From Lottia gigantea (taxonomy: Eukaryota > Mollusca > Gastropoda > Lottiidae): DNA of 64,000 nt. The translations under genes were made by a program, and so were the position numbers. The notes below the pieces were generated by a model. It searched no databases. It saw only the letters and a program-made list of their open reading frames with translations, and was not told the origin of the DNA. Shown in pieces: positions 33,206 to 45,096 of this stretch; positions within the stretch are counted from its first letter, which is position 1; each line of letters starts with the position of its first letter. The DNA lies in NCBI RefSeq assembly GCF_000327385.1, contig NW_008710478.1, positions 370,380 through 434,379 of the forward strand. Direction: 5' to 3'.

Positions 33206-36200
33206 GACAAAGGCAAAGGGATATCTAGAGTGTAAACATGTTTTGGATATGAATGAGGTAAAAATATGGGAAACAAATCAGCTGATCAAATAGACAACCG
33301 AAACAAACAAAACAGGTCTAGAAAGATTGAAAAATAAAAAAAAATGCTCTGCAGCCAGGTGGCGTTTCTACTGACACTGGCCAGGCTTTGCTAACAACCC
33401 CCCCCCCCCCCCCCCACACACACATCCACACACACACTTTCAAATTTCTTATCATTGGGACACCCTCATCCCTTGATAATTCTGTAGTCCCTACTCAGTG
33501 CCCTCGCCTATTGTTTCCTAAAAATCTAGAAATACCACTGTTGCAGAATTTGAAATAAGACCAATCTATGATAATATGGCGAATATATCCCTCCATATCT
33601 TATATAGCAGATAAATCGACCTAGTAAACAATACGTGTACAGACTAAGAAAATATTTCCTTTGTTAATGGGGATCGCAACAAGGAAGTTCATTAATATAC
33701 ACCAGCATGGGCTCTAGCTTGTTTCTGAGACCCGAACCCTATAAATATAAAGATTTACAACAATGAACAAAAAAATACTAATAATGGAAGAATGAGAGCT
33801 TTGTTTGAATATGATGTACATGAAGTAAAATTGTTAATTTAATCGTTTATATATATATATATATGAATTTAAAAAAAAATACCTCCAGATACCTCTGCAT
33901 TGGTACAGGTCCGGGGCTAGGAGAGGGGAGTGGACACAGGAGGGGCTCCGACCCCCCACCCCCGCAAATTCGTACAAATTCTCAATTGAAGCTGAAATCA
34001 GTCTGTATCAGTTATTGCCCCATGTAAATGCGGCCGCCTCCCTTGGCACATTGGTCTGTTTACAGACCTGGTTTGGTACTTGACATATTGTCATTTCCTG
34101 TTCCCAGCATGGTACTTGTACTAAGAAGACTTTCTTTCGTGATCAATATCGAGAGAAAATAAATTCGAGTGGACTATGATAATTTTTGGCAAAATTTTGA
34201 CCGTTGTTCATAGTTTTTATAGGAGTTTGGTCAAGATCATCGTGTCCAAACCATACCCCCATTCGCGATACTTCCTCAAGGAAGACCATGTCAAAACCCG
34301 TATTCGTGATACGATGGTTCAAGATCATCGTATCAAGAATACGGGCCAAGATTTAACACGAAAGTAAAAACCGAAAGGCCAAGTTTAATATGGGCCTGAA
34401 TGTTGATAAGCAAGTATTCAAATTTTTAAAAAATTTCCAAATAATTCAGATTGAAAAGTTAATTAATGTTTATTTGAGAATATCAGGGACATCACTGAAT
34501 TTTGATCTATTGATCTTCAGCACCCAACGACTTGCGATATTTATTATCATTTTGCATCCCTGCTTGGTAGTGACAGTCGATTTTGATTTATGATAATGGC
34601 CATAATTCGTGTGTCTTTTTTAGTAGTCACATATCTTATTAGTGCGAACAAAAATTCAGTCGAGTTTTATGTCCTGCTGTTATCGCACCTTATTGACCTC
34701 AAAAAGCAAAAGGAAGAGAACGCCTATCATTTGGTAGGAATATGCCGTCTTGTGTCTATATTGTATCTGGCTATCGAACAGGTCTGTGAGCCTGTCTTAT
34801 ACGATAGTTAGGAACACTAGCAAGGAACACGGCAGTTTGATATCCATAATAAAATGTTACAAAAAGCAGTCTTCTGGATAGTTGAACACGAAAGTGTGGT
34901 ATGTTCCCAACAGACCACAGAAAACTGCCATTGTGTTTGCTCAGCACTTGGATTGTCTTGTGACCCCCCCCCCCCCTCCCCCCTACACCCCCAAATTAAA
35001 AAGTTTAGTTAAGCCACTGTTGGTGTGTCTGACCTCTTTTCCAAATTGTCTTTGGCGCCTTCATTCCTTTTCTCACATATGACACGACTAGTTCAGGAAA
35101 ATAAATATTAGATATTGATTCTTTTATAAAGAAAATGATATTTTGAAATAGTCAAGGTCGGTATAATTGTATCTGGGTGCGGCCGAGTTCGAATAAAAAT
35201 TGTCCTTCGAAACATTTTAAATAAATACTTTGAATTGCCAACAAAACTGTTGAAAAGATTTAATGAACTTACTTTATAGGGTTTGAATGGTGACTATATA
35301 ACGGGGAAGTTGAAAGGGTGCAGTAAACCGGTAAAATTTTATTCAATGCGTCACAATTTAAGAGTTTGATATCGGGCCCTTCAGTATAAAGGTATATAAT
35401 CTTATAATCTGTATAATTTGCACGTTGGGCAACAAGCAAACAATATCTTTGAAATTGGATACTCAAGGAAAGGGTTATTTAAGATAAATTTTGGCTGGTG
35501 CATTTTTTATCACTAACCTTTGATTATTTCGTTTCGGTCCTTTATCGCGGGCTACGTTGCACATTATAGGTCTACCAACATTATAATAAGGTTATGGACT
35601 AGCTGTTCAATCGTATACCTAATTGCTGAATAGGCTGTTTCATTGTTTCCAACCTTCTTGACTCGAAATACCAATTCCCTACTTTTTGCTGTGCTTAGTA
35701 CTCCCCCTCTCCCTTTCCCTCTCCCCACCCTCTCCCTCGACACAAACACGCCATTAGTACAGTAAAATCCGCTAATGATATTAACCACTATAATATCTAA
35801 ATTGTATAAAACCTTCCATGTATGTACCTCCTTGGTGTTCACTTATGCCCCCAGACAGAACTTGTAACAGGGATATGTTATCCTATCGGCGTTCGATCAA
35901 AAGCTTTTGGAAATATACCTGGGGAACTTCAGAAGCTAACAGTTAAAAAATATCTTTGGCCGACATTTTGGTTTTTGACTATCTTTGCTTGAGTGTTTGA
36001 ATGTCAAACCAGAGATTAGTGTAATGAACATAAATGTTGTTAATCCAATTACAACAATCGTGTCTAATTGCTTTTGTATAGTGGTAATAAGATCTAATTC
36101 GCTAATCCGAACTGTAGGATTAACACTGGCCCATCTCCGATCATTAGGACATATTGTACTATCGCTATATTTGTTCACGCTCAGTTTGAAATATTTCCTT

Positions 36201-36260
36201 GTTAGCGTCAGTTCGTTTCAACGGTTTTTATATTCAAAGGATCTTACTTTTTAATATTCA
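33206..36260. other. Intergenic, low-complexity tracts
   Basis: It holds a C-run with CA repeats (about 33398-33440), a TA run (33848-33863), a second C-run (34964-34982) and a CT-rich stretch (35690-35745). No coding region can be supported. Confidence 0.5.
34297..34345 (+). repeat. 20-bp hairpin
   Basis: CCCGTATTCGTGATACGATG and, after a 9-nt loop, CATCGTATCAAGAATACGGG form a stem with one mismatch. Probably a fragment of a palindromic MITE; nothing links it to a gene. Confidence 0.6.
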
Positions 36261-36535
36261 GGGAATTTTTCTTTATATTTTGAACACGGATTCTGTCATA
36301 CATGTTCTAGCCAAGCTAATTGGGCTCATTTTCAGGTAATTTTTCGTTATATTTCGAACACGGATTCTGTCATACATGTTCTAGCCAAGCTAATTGGGCT
36401 CATTTTCAGGTAATTTTTCGTTATATTTCGAACACGGATTCTGTCATACATGTTCTAGCCAAGCTAATTGGGCTCATTTTCAGGTAATTTTTCGTTATAT
36501 TTCGTACACCGATTCAGTCATACGTTCAACCCACT
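36261..36535 (+). repeat. 74-bp tandem repeat, about 3.7 copies
   Basis: Units start at 36261, 36335, 36409 and 36483. They contain GAACACGGATTCTGTCATAC and AGCCAAGCTAATTGGGCTCA. The middle copies are identical, so the expansion is recent. An open frame of 62 residues across it only reflects the repeat. Confidence 0.9.
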
Positions 36536-36644
36536 TTCAGCTACCCGAATTGAATTACCAAGGGTTGGATTTTTATTCTTAACTTAATTCGAATAGATGT
36601 TAGGCCTACTGAGATTTAACAACCCGGGACAGAACTATTTAGAC

Positions 36645-37157
36645 CATAGGTTTTCAACCTTGGGTAATTTCATAATTTTGGGGGGTGGGGGTGATGAGGC
36701 TTTTTGAAGTCCAGGATATTTTTTTGGATAAGTATAATTTAAGTCGTTCTATTCGGTCAGGCTATATTCTCTAGAACGTAGGTTTTCAAATACACTTGCT
36801 GTTAAAAATTAAAACTTTCCAACTACAATATATACAACATCTCATATGATGACTAGACTATACACAGCCTAAATTAACATTGTCTAGGAGTACTCAGAAA
36901 ATTATTACTATCAAACTATGCGAGAACGTGCCTGGTATCAAATCATAGATACGCTTTCGATATTTGGGGACATCATTTTCATGCTGATTCGATTTGGGGA
37001 CACATACAAAAACAGGTTGAAAACCACTGCGCTAGAATGAAAAAGATTGCAAGGGAAACGTAAGAGAAAATGGATATATACGGGAAGTGGGTAATGTAAT
37101 CGATCAAGGATCATGTGAGGGTCGAGGGGTAATAGGAAAAAAAGGTTGAACACCCTG
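36645..37157 (+). mobile_element. Outer hAT MITE, 513 bp, perfect 8-bp target duplication
   Basis: It begins CATAGGTTTTCAACCTTGGG and ends AAGGTTGAACACCCTG. ATTTAGAC lies directly outside both ends (36637-36644 and 37158-37165). The AGGTTTTCAACC termini are of hAT/Charlie type. It is interrupted by a second hAT MITE at 36777-37029 and is related to the element at 45097-45298. Confidence 0.85.
36777..37029 (+). mobile_element. Inner hAT MITE nested in the outer one
   Basis: It begins CGTAGGTTTTCAAATACAC and ends GGTTGAAAACCACTG. The flanks are CTCTAGAA (36769-36776) and CGCTAGAA (37030-37037), an 8-bp duplication with one mismatch. It lies wholly inside the element 36645-37157, so it inserted later. 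Confidence 0.75.
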
Positions 37158-37362
37158 ATTTAGACTATGGAAGAAGTTGTTTTTATAAGTTTTCTGAAAA
37201 TAATTATCTTGTTTTTAGTTAACTATTATTGATACAGTTTACAAATTTGAATAGATCTGGGGTTGCTCAACACTTCGGAATGCGACGGCACCCTTAAGGC
37301 TTTGCGACTGGGTTTGGCAACTAAGCAATCATATCGAGATGGTCCACATATCTGGTAACTTA

Positions 37363-37410
37363 AAGGGATTGTAAAGATTTTAGAAAACCTCTTTACAAAC
37401 CCTTTAATGA
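37363..37410 (+). repeat. Short inverted repeat
   Basis: TTAAAGGGATTGTAAAGATT and, shortly after, CTCTTTACAAACCCTTTAA form an imperfect palindrome of 48 nt. The same AAAGGGATTATAAAGAGG word occurs at about 5893, so this is a dispersed element end. Confidence 0.5.
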
Positions 37411-38130
37411 TTGTGTGGTGTTTTCAAACCTTTTTTTGTCACAAAATGTTTTAAACAGTAATCACTATAATATTTATGTTTGATATATTCAATAAGAAAT
37501 TGATTACGTAGCTCTAAGGACAGATGAGGATTCTATACTCTTTTATCACGTTTGTGATGACTAACGACAATATTCATAGTCTATCGTATAACGTCATAAC
37601 CCCTAGATCGTTAAAGGGCATAAATTCATTTCCGTTTTCAATAGCAAACAAACTTATTCCACCCTATTGTATCTTATTGTATCCCACTATGACCACATGC
37701 TTAATAAAACCCTTTTAGGTATAATATTTTCCTATAGAAATAGGTCGGTCTTATTGGGAATGTTAGTAGTGTAATGGTTAGGTGTGGCTATGTGTCAGGT
37801 AGACCATGTCATTGGGAAGTATATACATGTACAATTAACCAAAAACACCAAGCCATTCAAACAAACAGCCATTCACTAGACCGACTACTCTGTACAAACT
37901 TGGCTTGTATTTCACATGGATATATTGTCGTACAGGAAATAATTAGAGGTGATAAATATCCAGCAAGGTAAATAGATACTTAGATTATGACGTTACGTTA
38001 CTTAGAATTGGAATTGGAGCCTAGAATATTGGTGTCAATAAGTTTCGCGATGTGTAATTTTTCAATCACTATTATATTCCGTCCCTGTGATAACAAATAT
38101 TTTCAACTGGATTATGTCAACCCATGCCCT

Positions 38131-38693
38131 TATTGATGTTTGACAAGTATATAGTGATCTTCAGGCGAATGGACTAATTCAGTTTGTATCCCTACTGAAG
38201 TTTGACTAGTAGAGATCTTCAGACAACTGGACTAATTCAGTCTGTGTCCCTACTGAAGTTTGACAAGTAGTGATCTTCAGACAACTGGAATATTTCAGCC
38301 TGTATCCTTACTGAAGTTTGACAAGTTGAGATCTTCAGACAACTGGAATATTTCAGCCTGTATCCTTACTGAAGTTTGACAAATTGAGATCTTCAGACAA
38401 CTGGAATATTTCAGCCTGTATCCCTACTGAAGTTTGACAAGTTGAGATCTTCAGACAACTGGAATATTTCAGCCTGTATCCTTACTGAAGTTTGACAAAT
38501 TGAGATCTTCAGACAACTGGAATATTTCAGCCTGTATCCCTACTGAAGTTTGACAAGTTGAGATCTTCAGACAACTGGAATATTTCAGCCTGTATCCTTT
38601 CTGAAGTTTGACAAGTTGAGATCTTCAGACAACTGGAATATTTCAGCTTGTATCCCTACTGAAATTTGACAGGTAGAGATCTTCAGCAACTGT
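38131..38693 (+). repeat. 58-bp satellite, about 9.6 copies with dimeric order
   Basis: Units of exactly 58 bp start at 38194, 38252, 38310 and so on to 38658, with a more diverged first unit at 38131. The core is ACTGAAGTTTGACAAGTTGA then GATCTTCAGACAACTGG. Middle units alternate between a CCTT/AAATTG and a CCCT/AAGTTG type, a 116-bp higher-order repeat. Edge units are the most diverged. Confidence 0.9.
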
Positions 38694-38829
38694 CGAGGCT
38701 GAATATTAAATTCGGCAACTCACAGTCACAGGCCTTTCCTGGAACTTCTATGAGGGTTCTTCATGGAAAATTTTGAAAAATTGTAGTATTGCTGTGGTAT
38801 GTAGGCGAAAACATGTAAGAATCATAAAA

Positions 38830-38940
38830 AATATAGTTGGGGCACAATAGGGGGTTCAAACATTTTATTTTGGGGGGGGGGGGGGGGTCTGAGGGCAAAC
38901 CTTCAGACCCCCAATAACGCCGCCCTTACTACCGGCAAGT
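38830..38940 (+). repeat. G-run with hAT-like right end
   Basis: A run of about 15 G is followed by CTTCAGACCCCCAATAACGC and CGCCCTTACT. It recalls the TTGGCGCC-type right ends of nearby hAT MITEs; no left end is defined. Confidence 0.3.
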
Positions 38941-40195
38941 TAAAGATCTTCAGACAACAGTCCCTATTGAAAATCAACTAAGATTATCATTTTAGGCCGA
39001 AATATAATATTAGGATTTTATCGGAATTTTCAATCAGTTGGGACACTGATATTAAGATAGATCTGAAGGGGCATGTCTGTTTTATTGGTAATGGGGATTA
39101 CGTATATTGGCATTATACTAAAGGAGTTTGAGTGAACAGGAAGTCACGTATTCCAGATAATACTACCACTATATAGGGATGATATTAGGATATTATTGAG
39201 GTCCGTAAACTCGACACCTGTAAAGTTTCTTTGAATTATTAGGTGAGGGGTGAGGGGGGGGGGGGGGGGGCAGTGGGCAGGGGGCAGAATTGACAAGAGG
39301 TGTGTACTTACAGTAAAACATGGTGATCTTCTCAATTTCGCAGAATCCACATAGCTCTTTCAACTGTCAAGTTGTGTGTGATTTTTTATTTTTAGTTTAT
39401 GTCAAAATGTTTTTATAATTTTTGTGGCTGAGAAGGTCATTTTTTTTGTAAAATTTTAATAGGGTTGACAATCTTGTACGAGTACAGGTCCTATATAGAG
39501 AATGGAGTTGGTATTTTAGGCGAAACAAAAAGTCTGTTTCCAAATGATTTCAAATTGATGTGAATAAAATATATTTTTTTTTGAAAAAAAAGAACAAAAA
39601 GATAGAAAGTACAAGACCTTCAGGGCTAGTATATTCAGATCTCTACCCCTAGATATTCCCTGTTCTAAAACGACGAATGTCACTCCGATAAATGGCATGC
39701 ATTCAATAACGAAAAATACATGAAAGGAAACAATAAACTCGTTCAACCTTGGATCAGTGTAAACATATTAAAGACCTAAAAAAAGGAGTGTATGAATGGA
39801 AGAGTATAGGGCTATTGACGTTTTATTAGATATAGCTATAAGTGTATAATTTACTCCGAAACTCTGTCCCATCTCACTGTTCTGGTAACTGTCCATCATG
39901 GCGAAGTTAGAAACTTTTTATAAAGAACCTAATTTATTTATTTTACCATATCCGACCAGTTTTTAAAAACCTAAGAAGTCTTGGAAAATGTTTTAGTCAT
40001 ACATGAAACGAAACATTAAATGCTGTATTGTAATTTCTGCAAAAACACAATAATCAATATTTATATCGAACTCGGGAAAATAAAGATATGAAATAGGTTT
40101 AAATTCTTGGAACTATATGGCAAAACAGTTTTTGGGCTGCAATAAGTAGCTTTTGAATTCAAAGTTAAATAACAGACAAAAGATCTGATTATCAT
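38941..40195. other. Intergenic, nothing recognised
   Basis: A G-run lies at about 39250-39275. Short frames on both strands have no known motif. No gene supported. Confidence 0.5.
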
Positions 40196-40660
40196 CCCGG
40201 TCTTCACTCATTTGTCTCGGCGACCCAAACCTAAGCTTTGTAACTGCTCCCGACCCTGAACTATGCCAGATTCTGGATCAAGAATACTTATAAGTGTTGA
40301 AACATTAGTTATGATTACATGTAATTATGTAACATCTCATTATTACGTCTCAACTGTTAGAATTATCTAGTTAAAGACGAGTGTAATACTACAGTGTTCT
40401 TCGAACAGTCCTTGTCAATTTTTTTGTATCTCGGTCAGCACGTGGCTATTGCTGTCATCGAGGCACGTTGATCGACAGCGATCATTTCTCAAATTGAATC
40501 ACATTTCCAAGAATCTGAGGCTATAGTTCTTACTGCACTGTACTGTACGACCTCACCAATGTGGTTGCGACCCATGCGACCCTAGACAGGACCTGCGACC
40601 CTCTGAGTGTGTGATAGCGACCCTGTTTTGGGTCGAGACCCATGATTTGAAGACCGGGGG
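40196..40660 (+). mobile_element. hAT-like MITE, about 465 bp
   Basis: The left end CCCGGTCTTCACTCATTTGT with CTCGGCGACCC pairs with a right end whose reverse complement is CCCCCGGTCTTCAAATCATG then GGTCTCGACCC. GGTCTTCAAA ends followed by GGGTCGCGACCC are typical of Charlie-like hAT elements. No clear target duplication. Confidence 0.6.
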
Positions 40661-41150
40661 ATCAGTTAGGACTTCTAATGTATTCTCTTATCCTTATTAA
40701 GGACCAGATAGGTTAGTGATTTTCGGACTACCGTTCGATAAGAAATAAACATGAATAAAGAATTGTGAAGAAAAATAAAAGCAATAAACGAACACGTGGT
40801 TAATATTATTGTTTGTATACTTGTATTTGTATTTCAATATAGACTTGTATATACAGTCATTGTAGGGGACATAGTGTAATTAAAAATTATGGAAAAAACA
40901 CCCTGTCGCACGTGGTTTGTTTCTTTTTTGATATGCGGGTAGTTAAACAAATTAACATGCTTACTGCTTCACTCATTACAAAGTTATTTGTGTGGGATTA
41001 CTGAAACGTTTTGATTTATTACCCGCAATAATAATATTATTAACAATAGGGACTTACTGATAGGGATGTCGAGTTGACATACCTCGGTTTCAGAGTGGCA
41101 TGATAACCATTTACCGAATGGTATGGATTATTTACAAAAATAACGTTAAG

Positions 41151-41475
41151 CAGAGACGGTTCTAGTCTCTTGGGAATTGGGGTACAAGTAGGGGCCAGTT
41201 TGGCTGATTGGGGGTGGGCTGATTTTGGGGGGTTGAATTCAAAATGCGGCATCTCTTTGGAGGCGTAATAATCGCAAACCTCTCATGAAGTGTCTGAGAT
41301 GGTTCTCCAAAGAAAATATCCCAAACTTGAGTTGATTTGGTCCATTCTGACACATATTTTAGGGCAAAAACGTTTAAAAAATCATATTTTTAAATTTGTT
41401 AAAAATAAAGTAGGGGTACAATCGGGGGTGAAAACCATTTGTCTGTAGGGGTGAGGGGCCTTGGCGCCGTCACTG
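41151..41475 (+). mobile_element. hAT-like MITE, 325 bp
   Basis: It starts CAGAGACGGTTCTAG and ends CTTGGCGCCGTCACTG (reverse complement CAGTGACGGCGCCAAG). The interior is G-rich near both ends. The family resembles 31347-31549 by its termini. Short open frames here are not conserved. Confidence 0.55.
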
Positions 41476-42001
41476 GTGATTATAGGGACCTTCTTATAGG
41501 GATGTCGAGTTGTCAAAAACATTTCCAGAACAGCATTTCGGATTATAATGTCTCGAGTTAAAAAGGTTTCAAGTTATTTTCACTTTATGTGATGTTCAAA
41601 TTGAATTAACGGAGAGATTTTGTATTTGTTATTGGAGCGTTTAAAACTTCTTTTTCAATAACGGTCTAATTCAAATACTAAGGCCTGTCAATCGGTATTT
41701 TAAACCCATTAATGTGGTTTTCTTTTTCTTTTTAAGGTATGTGAAAATGATGGTGAAAAAAGGATGGTCGTCTCATAGAGAATGTCACACTAATTGAATA
41801 GCATGATATTTCATGTCGGTTAAGATATAAATAGCCGATAACATAAATATGAGACCTAATTTTGCCTGTCAAATTATATATAACATAGCTGGTGACGACT
41901 TGATTCCAGTGTGCTTTCTTAAGAATTATATTACGATCTGTTGAAATTTGTGTCTCATAGTCAAATTCTGTTAATTTCAAAACCAGAATTATAAACTAAA
42001 T

Positions 42002-42823
42002 ATGTATATAAAATGTCGACGAGACGATATGTCTCATTTTAAAAAAGCGCCTGTTTTACTGAAACGTTCTTCCAAACGGATGAGTGATGCGTCCAGTGCG
42101 GTTTTTATATTCGGAGTTGTCGTGCTTGGAATCGTCATCGGAAATTGGTTGAAATATCGTCTGCTTATTCCTAATGATTATTCAGAATGTGGACTTCCGG
42201 CAGAATACATTCAAAAGAAAATGGCGTCTAAAGTGCTTGCTAACCAGACGTCAAAAGACTCATTAGTTATGGTTGGTATAATGACAGCCAAGAAATTCAT
42301 CGATTCTCGAGGCTTGTCTGCTTTCCGCACGTGGTACAGTACTATCAAAGGCAGAGTGAACTTTTTCTCGAGTGAAGGATCCACGTCTGATTATGGAGTG
42401 CCAGTTATCGCCCTTCAGGGAGTGGACGATTCCTACCCTCCTCAGAAAAAATCGTTCCTCATGTTGAAATACATGCACGATCATTTCATTGACGATTACG
42501 AATGGTTTGTACGTGCTGATGATGACGTTTTCATCAAGGGAGATAAGTTGGAACAATTCCTTCGGCGTATCAACAGTTCGCGGCCATATTTTATCGGCCA
42601 GACAGGAATTGGGAAAAAAGAGGAGCTAGGGATGTTAGCCATGACGGAGGCAGATAATTTCTGTATGGGTGGACCAGGGATTATATTCAGTCGTGAAACG
42701 TTGCGCCGTATGGCTCCCCATATCGGTTACTGTTTGAACAATCTCTATACTACCCATGAAGACGTGGAGGTCGGACGGTGTGTTCAGAAATTTGGAGGAA
42801 CTCAGTGTACTTGGTCGTATGAG
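42002..42823 (+). CDS. CHSY1: CHSY exon 1 (anchor and GlcA-transferase-like domain)
   Basis: 274 codons, ending CTWSYE before donor GTAATG, phase 0. In human CHSY1 the sequence continues WSYEMQQLFYENYEQ, exactly as the next exon continues here. It holds the membrane anchor and the first DxD motif. Reading into the intron adds only a short tail to a stop, so splicing is needed. Confidence 0.95.
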
Positions 42824-45094
42824 GTAATGTACTTTCTATTTCTATATTACACTTTTTGATTAGCTCAGTTTTACACAATGCAGGTGCAGCCAGAAGGTTC
42901 TGACAATTTTTAACTTGTACAAGCTTTGATATAAATGCCGAACGAATACTAGTAGGTACACAAATAATGACACCAAGGAAAGTGTTGCGTGTGGTTAAGT
43001 ATGCCTTATCTACCCTTGATCCCATTTTAACTTACAATTCATTGAATTTCATGCTTTGACGTAACAATTGGGATAGGGAGGGGCCGTCCAATGGTGGCCT
43101 TTTTGTGGAGTTTGGCGACACGAAAATTGTAGACTTATGGACTAAAGGTGTGTTGTACGGTGTGGGAGTATTGATACAGTAGAAAATAGTACAAACGAAT
43201 CATATCTGCATCGTGTCAGGACCCGTACCTCGTGTGTTCATTTGTTCTATTTTCTACTGTATCGTACACCACATCAGACACCGTCATCGTCTACTATCAC
43301 CTTAACACTTTCCTACCCTTAGTTAAACAATGGATTTCAATGAAATAATCCCGAAGCTTTGACAAAGATCATTTTAGTTAAAATCTAGCCATTACCTTTT
43401 ACTTATCTGATCTTTGAAGATCAAATGCTAATCCATCTTCATACTTACCTTACGAATTGCAAGATTTCAATCATAGTGCACTAACACATTGCAAAGTATT
43501 CATCTGAAACGTTGTTTTCTTATAAATATATATATATATTCTCTTTCAGATGCGGGACATTCTGTATCAGAATTATCAGGAATATCACGGCTCATACAAG
43601 GAATCCCTTAAAAAACCGGAAGTGGAAAATGCTGTGACGTTACATCCGGTGAAGGAACCAGTATATCTATTCCGAGTTCATTCATATTTTATGTCAACTA
43701 AAGTAATGCGCCTGCGTCAAAAAATGATAAATTTGAATAACGAAATTGATATGGTAGAATCAGCGATTGCAAAACGTGATGATAAAAGCACTGTCTCATC
43801 TCGTTGGGAAAAATACAAACCTTATTCCGTTTCAGAAGTCATATCGTGGGATTATATAACTCGTTCTGTATTCTCTCCATCCCATAATAATCCACAACAT
43901 GGCATCGAAAAGTCAGCGGTGGCCGCCTTCACTGACATGAAACAACAAATTTTATTGGATTTAAACAAGGACAAAAAGACTTCAGGAATCACGAAGGAAA
44001 TAAAAGACATGCTTCAATGTTACAGAAAAATTGACCCTCAGTATGGTTCCAACTACGTCATGGATCTCAAAATAATGACTCGTAAACCGAAAGCTCGTGC
44101 CGTAACGGCACCCCAACGGTTTTCATTCCAACAGACTTTTTCGGAAATTTTATTGATGGAAGAAAATCTCGAGAATTCTATAGAAAATATTAGTTTCTCT
44201 TCTAAAATAGTCAAACTTTTTCAAACGTTGTCGTTTTCTAAACCAGTGAACAAGCGCACAGAGAAAATTCATTTTATTATGCCTCTTGCAGGCAGATTGA
44301 AAATATTCGAAAGATTTATGCGGAATTTTGAATTGGTTGGTCTCCAGTCCGACCAAAATGTGACTTTACACGTGGTGTTATTCCATAGTGAACGTGAAAA
44401 TGTTGAAAGTGATATAATCCGTGTGATACACTCTTATCAAGCCAAATATGGGAACAAAGTGGAGCTAATTCAAGCACGTGGACCCTTTTCACGTGGAAGA
44501 GGGATCGAACTCGGTGCATCTCGATGTCATAATAGTGCTTTATTATATTTTGTGGACGTGGATATTATCATGACACAAGGTTCTTTAAGGCGAATTCGAA
44601 TGAACACAATTCAGAATTCGCAAGCATATTTTCCAATAGTGTTTAGTCAATACGATCCGGTTACGGTTTGTCTGAACGACACGCCGTATTGTACATGCGA
44701 AGACGGAAAGTGCCACATTGACAGCTACGTCGTGGAGGAGGACGCCGGATATTGGAGACAGTTTGGGTTCGGGATTGCGTCGATGTATCGCAGTGATATG
44801 GTCAGTGTGGGAGGTTTTGATCTGACGATTGAGGGGTGGGGCAAGGAGGACGTGGACCTTTATCAGAAATATTTAGAAAGCAATTTAACAATATTCCGAG
44901 CCGTGGACCCGGGAATGACTCATGTATACCATGAAATATATTGTGACTCGAATCTAGAGAGAAGTCAGCTGATAATGTGCAATAATACCAAATCTAAGAG
45001 TTACGGTGGAATGCAGTTCGTGTCTAACTTTGTTTATTCCACAAAAAGTTTGTATGATAGGACGGAACAGTTTTTATTAAACGTTAATAAATAG
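42002..45094 (+). CDS. CHSY1: Chondroitin sulfate synthase, two exons, complete
   Basis: A type II Golgi enzyme that polymerises chondroitin by alternately adding GlcA and GalNAc. Exons 42002-42823 and 43550-45094 join in phase 0 to 788 residues (human CHSY1: 802). A short cytoplasmic end precedes a membrane anchor at about residues 35-55 (VFIFGVVVLGIVIGNWL). The N-terminal galactosyltransferase-like domain has RADDDVFIKGDKLEQFLRR (DxD motif), NFCMGGPGIIFSRE and APHIGYCL/TTHEDVEVGRCV, nearly as in human CHSY1. The C-terminal domain has PLAGRLKIFERFMRNFE, FVDVDIIMT (second DxD), FSQYDP, FGFGIASMY, VGGFDLTIEGWGKEDVDLY and MTHVYHEIYCD. Start Met 42002 is the first of two candidates (the other is 42029). 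CHSY3 or a single invertebrate ancestor is equally possible, since CHSY1/3 are vertebrate paralogues. Confidence 0.96.
43173..43263 (+). repeat. Inverted repeat in CHSY intron
   Basis: GATACAGTAGAAAATAGTAC and seven more bases (43173-43199) pair with 43237-43263 with two mismatches over 27 bp. The outer sequences (TACGGTGTGGGAG and ACCACATCAGACACC) pair partly. A palindromic MITE is likely. Confidence 0.65.
43550..45094 (+). CDS. CHSY1: CHSY exon 2 (linker and GalNAc-transferase-like domain)
   Basis: It begins MRDILYQNYQEYHGSYKESL after acceptor CTTTCAG, parallel to human MQQLFYENYEQNKKGYI, and continues with VTLHPVKEP (human ITLHPNKNP). About residues 275-500 are linker, and 500-770 the beta4GalT-like domain with the FVDVD motif. 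The stop TAG at 45092-45094 falls inside the 8-bp target duplication of the hAT MITE that follows. Confidence 0.96.
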   Translation: MRDILYQNYQEYHGSYKESLKKPEVENAVTLHPVKEPVYLFRVHSYFMSTKVMRLRQKMINLNNEIDMVESAIAKRDDKSTVSSRWEKYKPYSVSEVISWDYITRSVFSPSHNNPQHGIEKSAVAAFTDMKQQILLDLNKDKKTSGITKEIKDMLQCYRKIDPQYGSNYVMDLKIMTRKPKARAVTAPQRFSFQQTFSEILLMEENLENSIENISFSSKIVKLFQTLSFSKPVNKRTEKIHFIMPLAGRLKIFERFMRNFELVGLQSDQNVTLHVVLFHSERENVESDIIRVIHSYQAKYGNKVELIQARGPFSRGRGIELGASRCHNSALLYFVDVDIIMTQGSLRRIRMNTIQNSQAYFPIVFSQYDPVTVCLNDTPYCTCEDGKCHIDSYVVEEDAGYWRQFGFGIASMYRSDMVSVGGFDLTIEGWGKEDVDLYQKYLESNLTIFRAVDPGMTHVYHEIYCDSNLERSQLIMCNNTKSKSYGGMQFVSNFVYSTKSLYDRTEQFLLNVNK

Positions 45095-45096
45095 AG

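Noticed and set aside
36394-36582. 62-codon frame across the 74-bp repeat
   Set aside because: 74 is not a multiple of three, so the frame changes between units; no coding signal.
38131-38693. Regular array considered as a CRISPR-like repeat
   Set aside because: Units are contiguous with no unique spacers and lie in an animal genome; it is a satellite.
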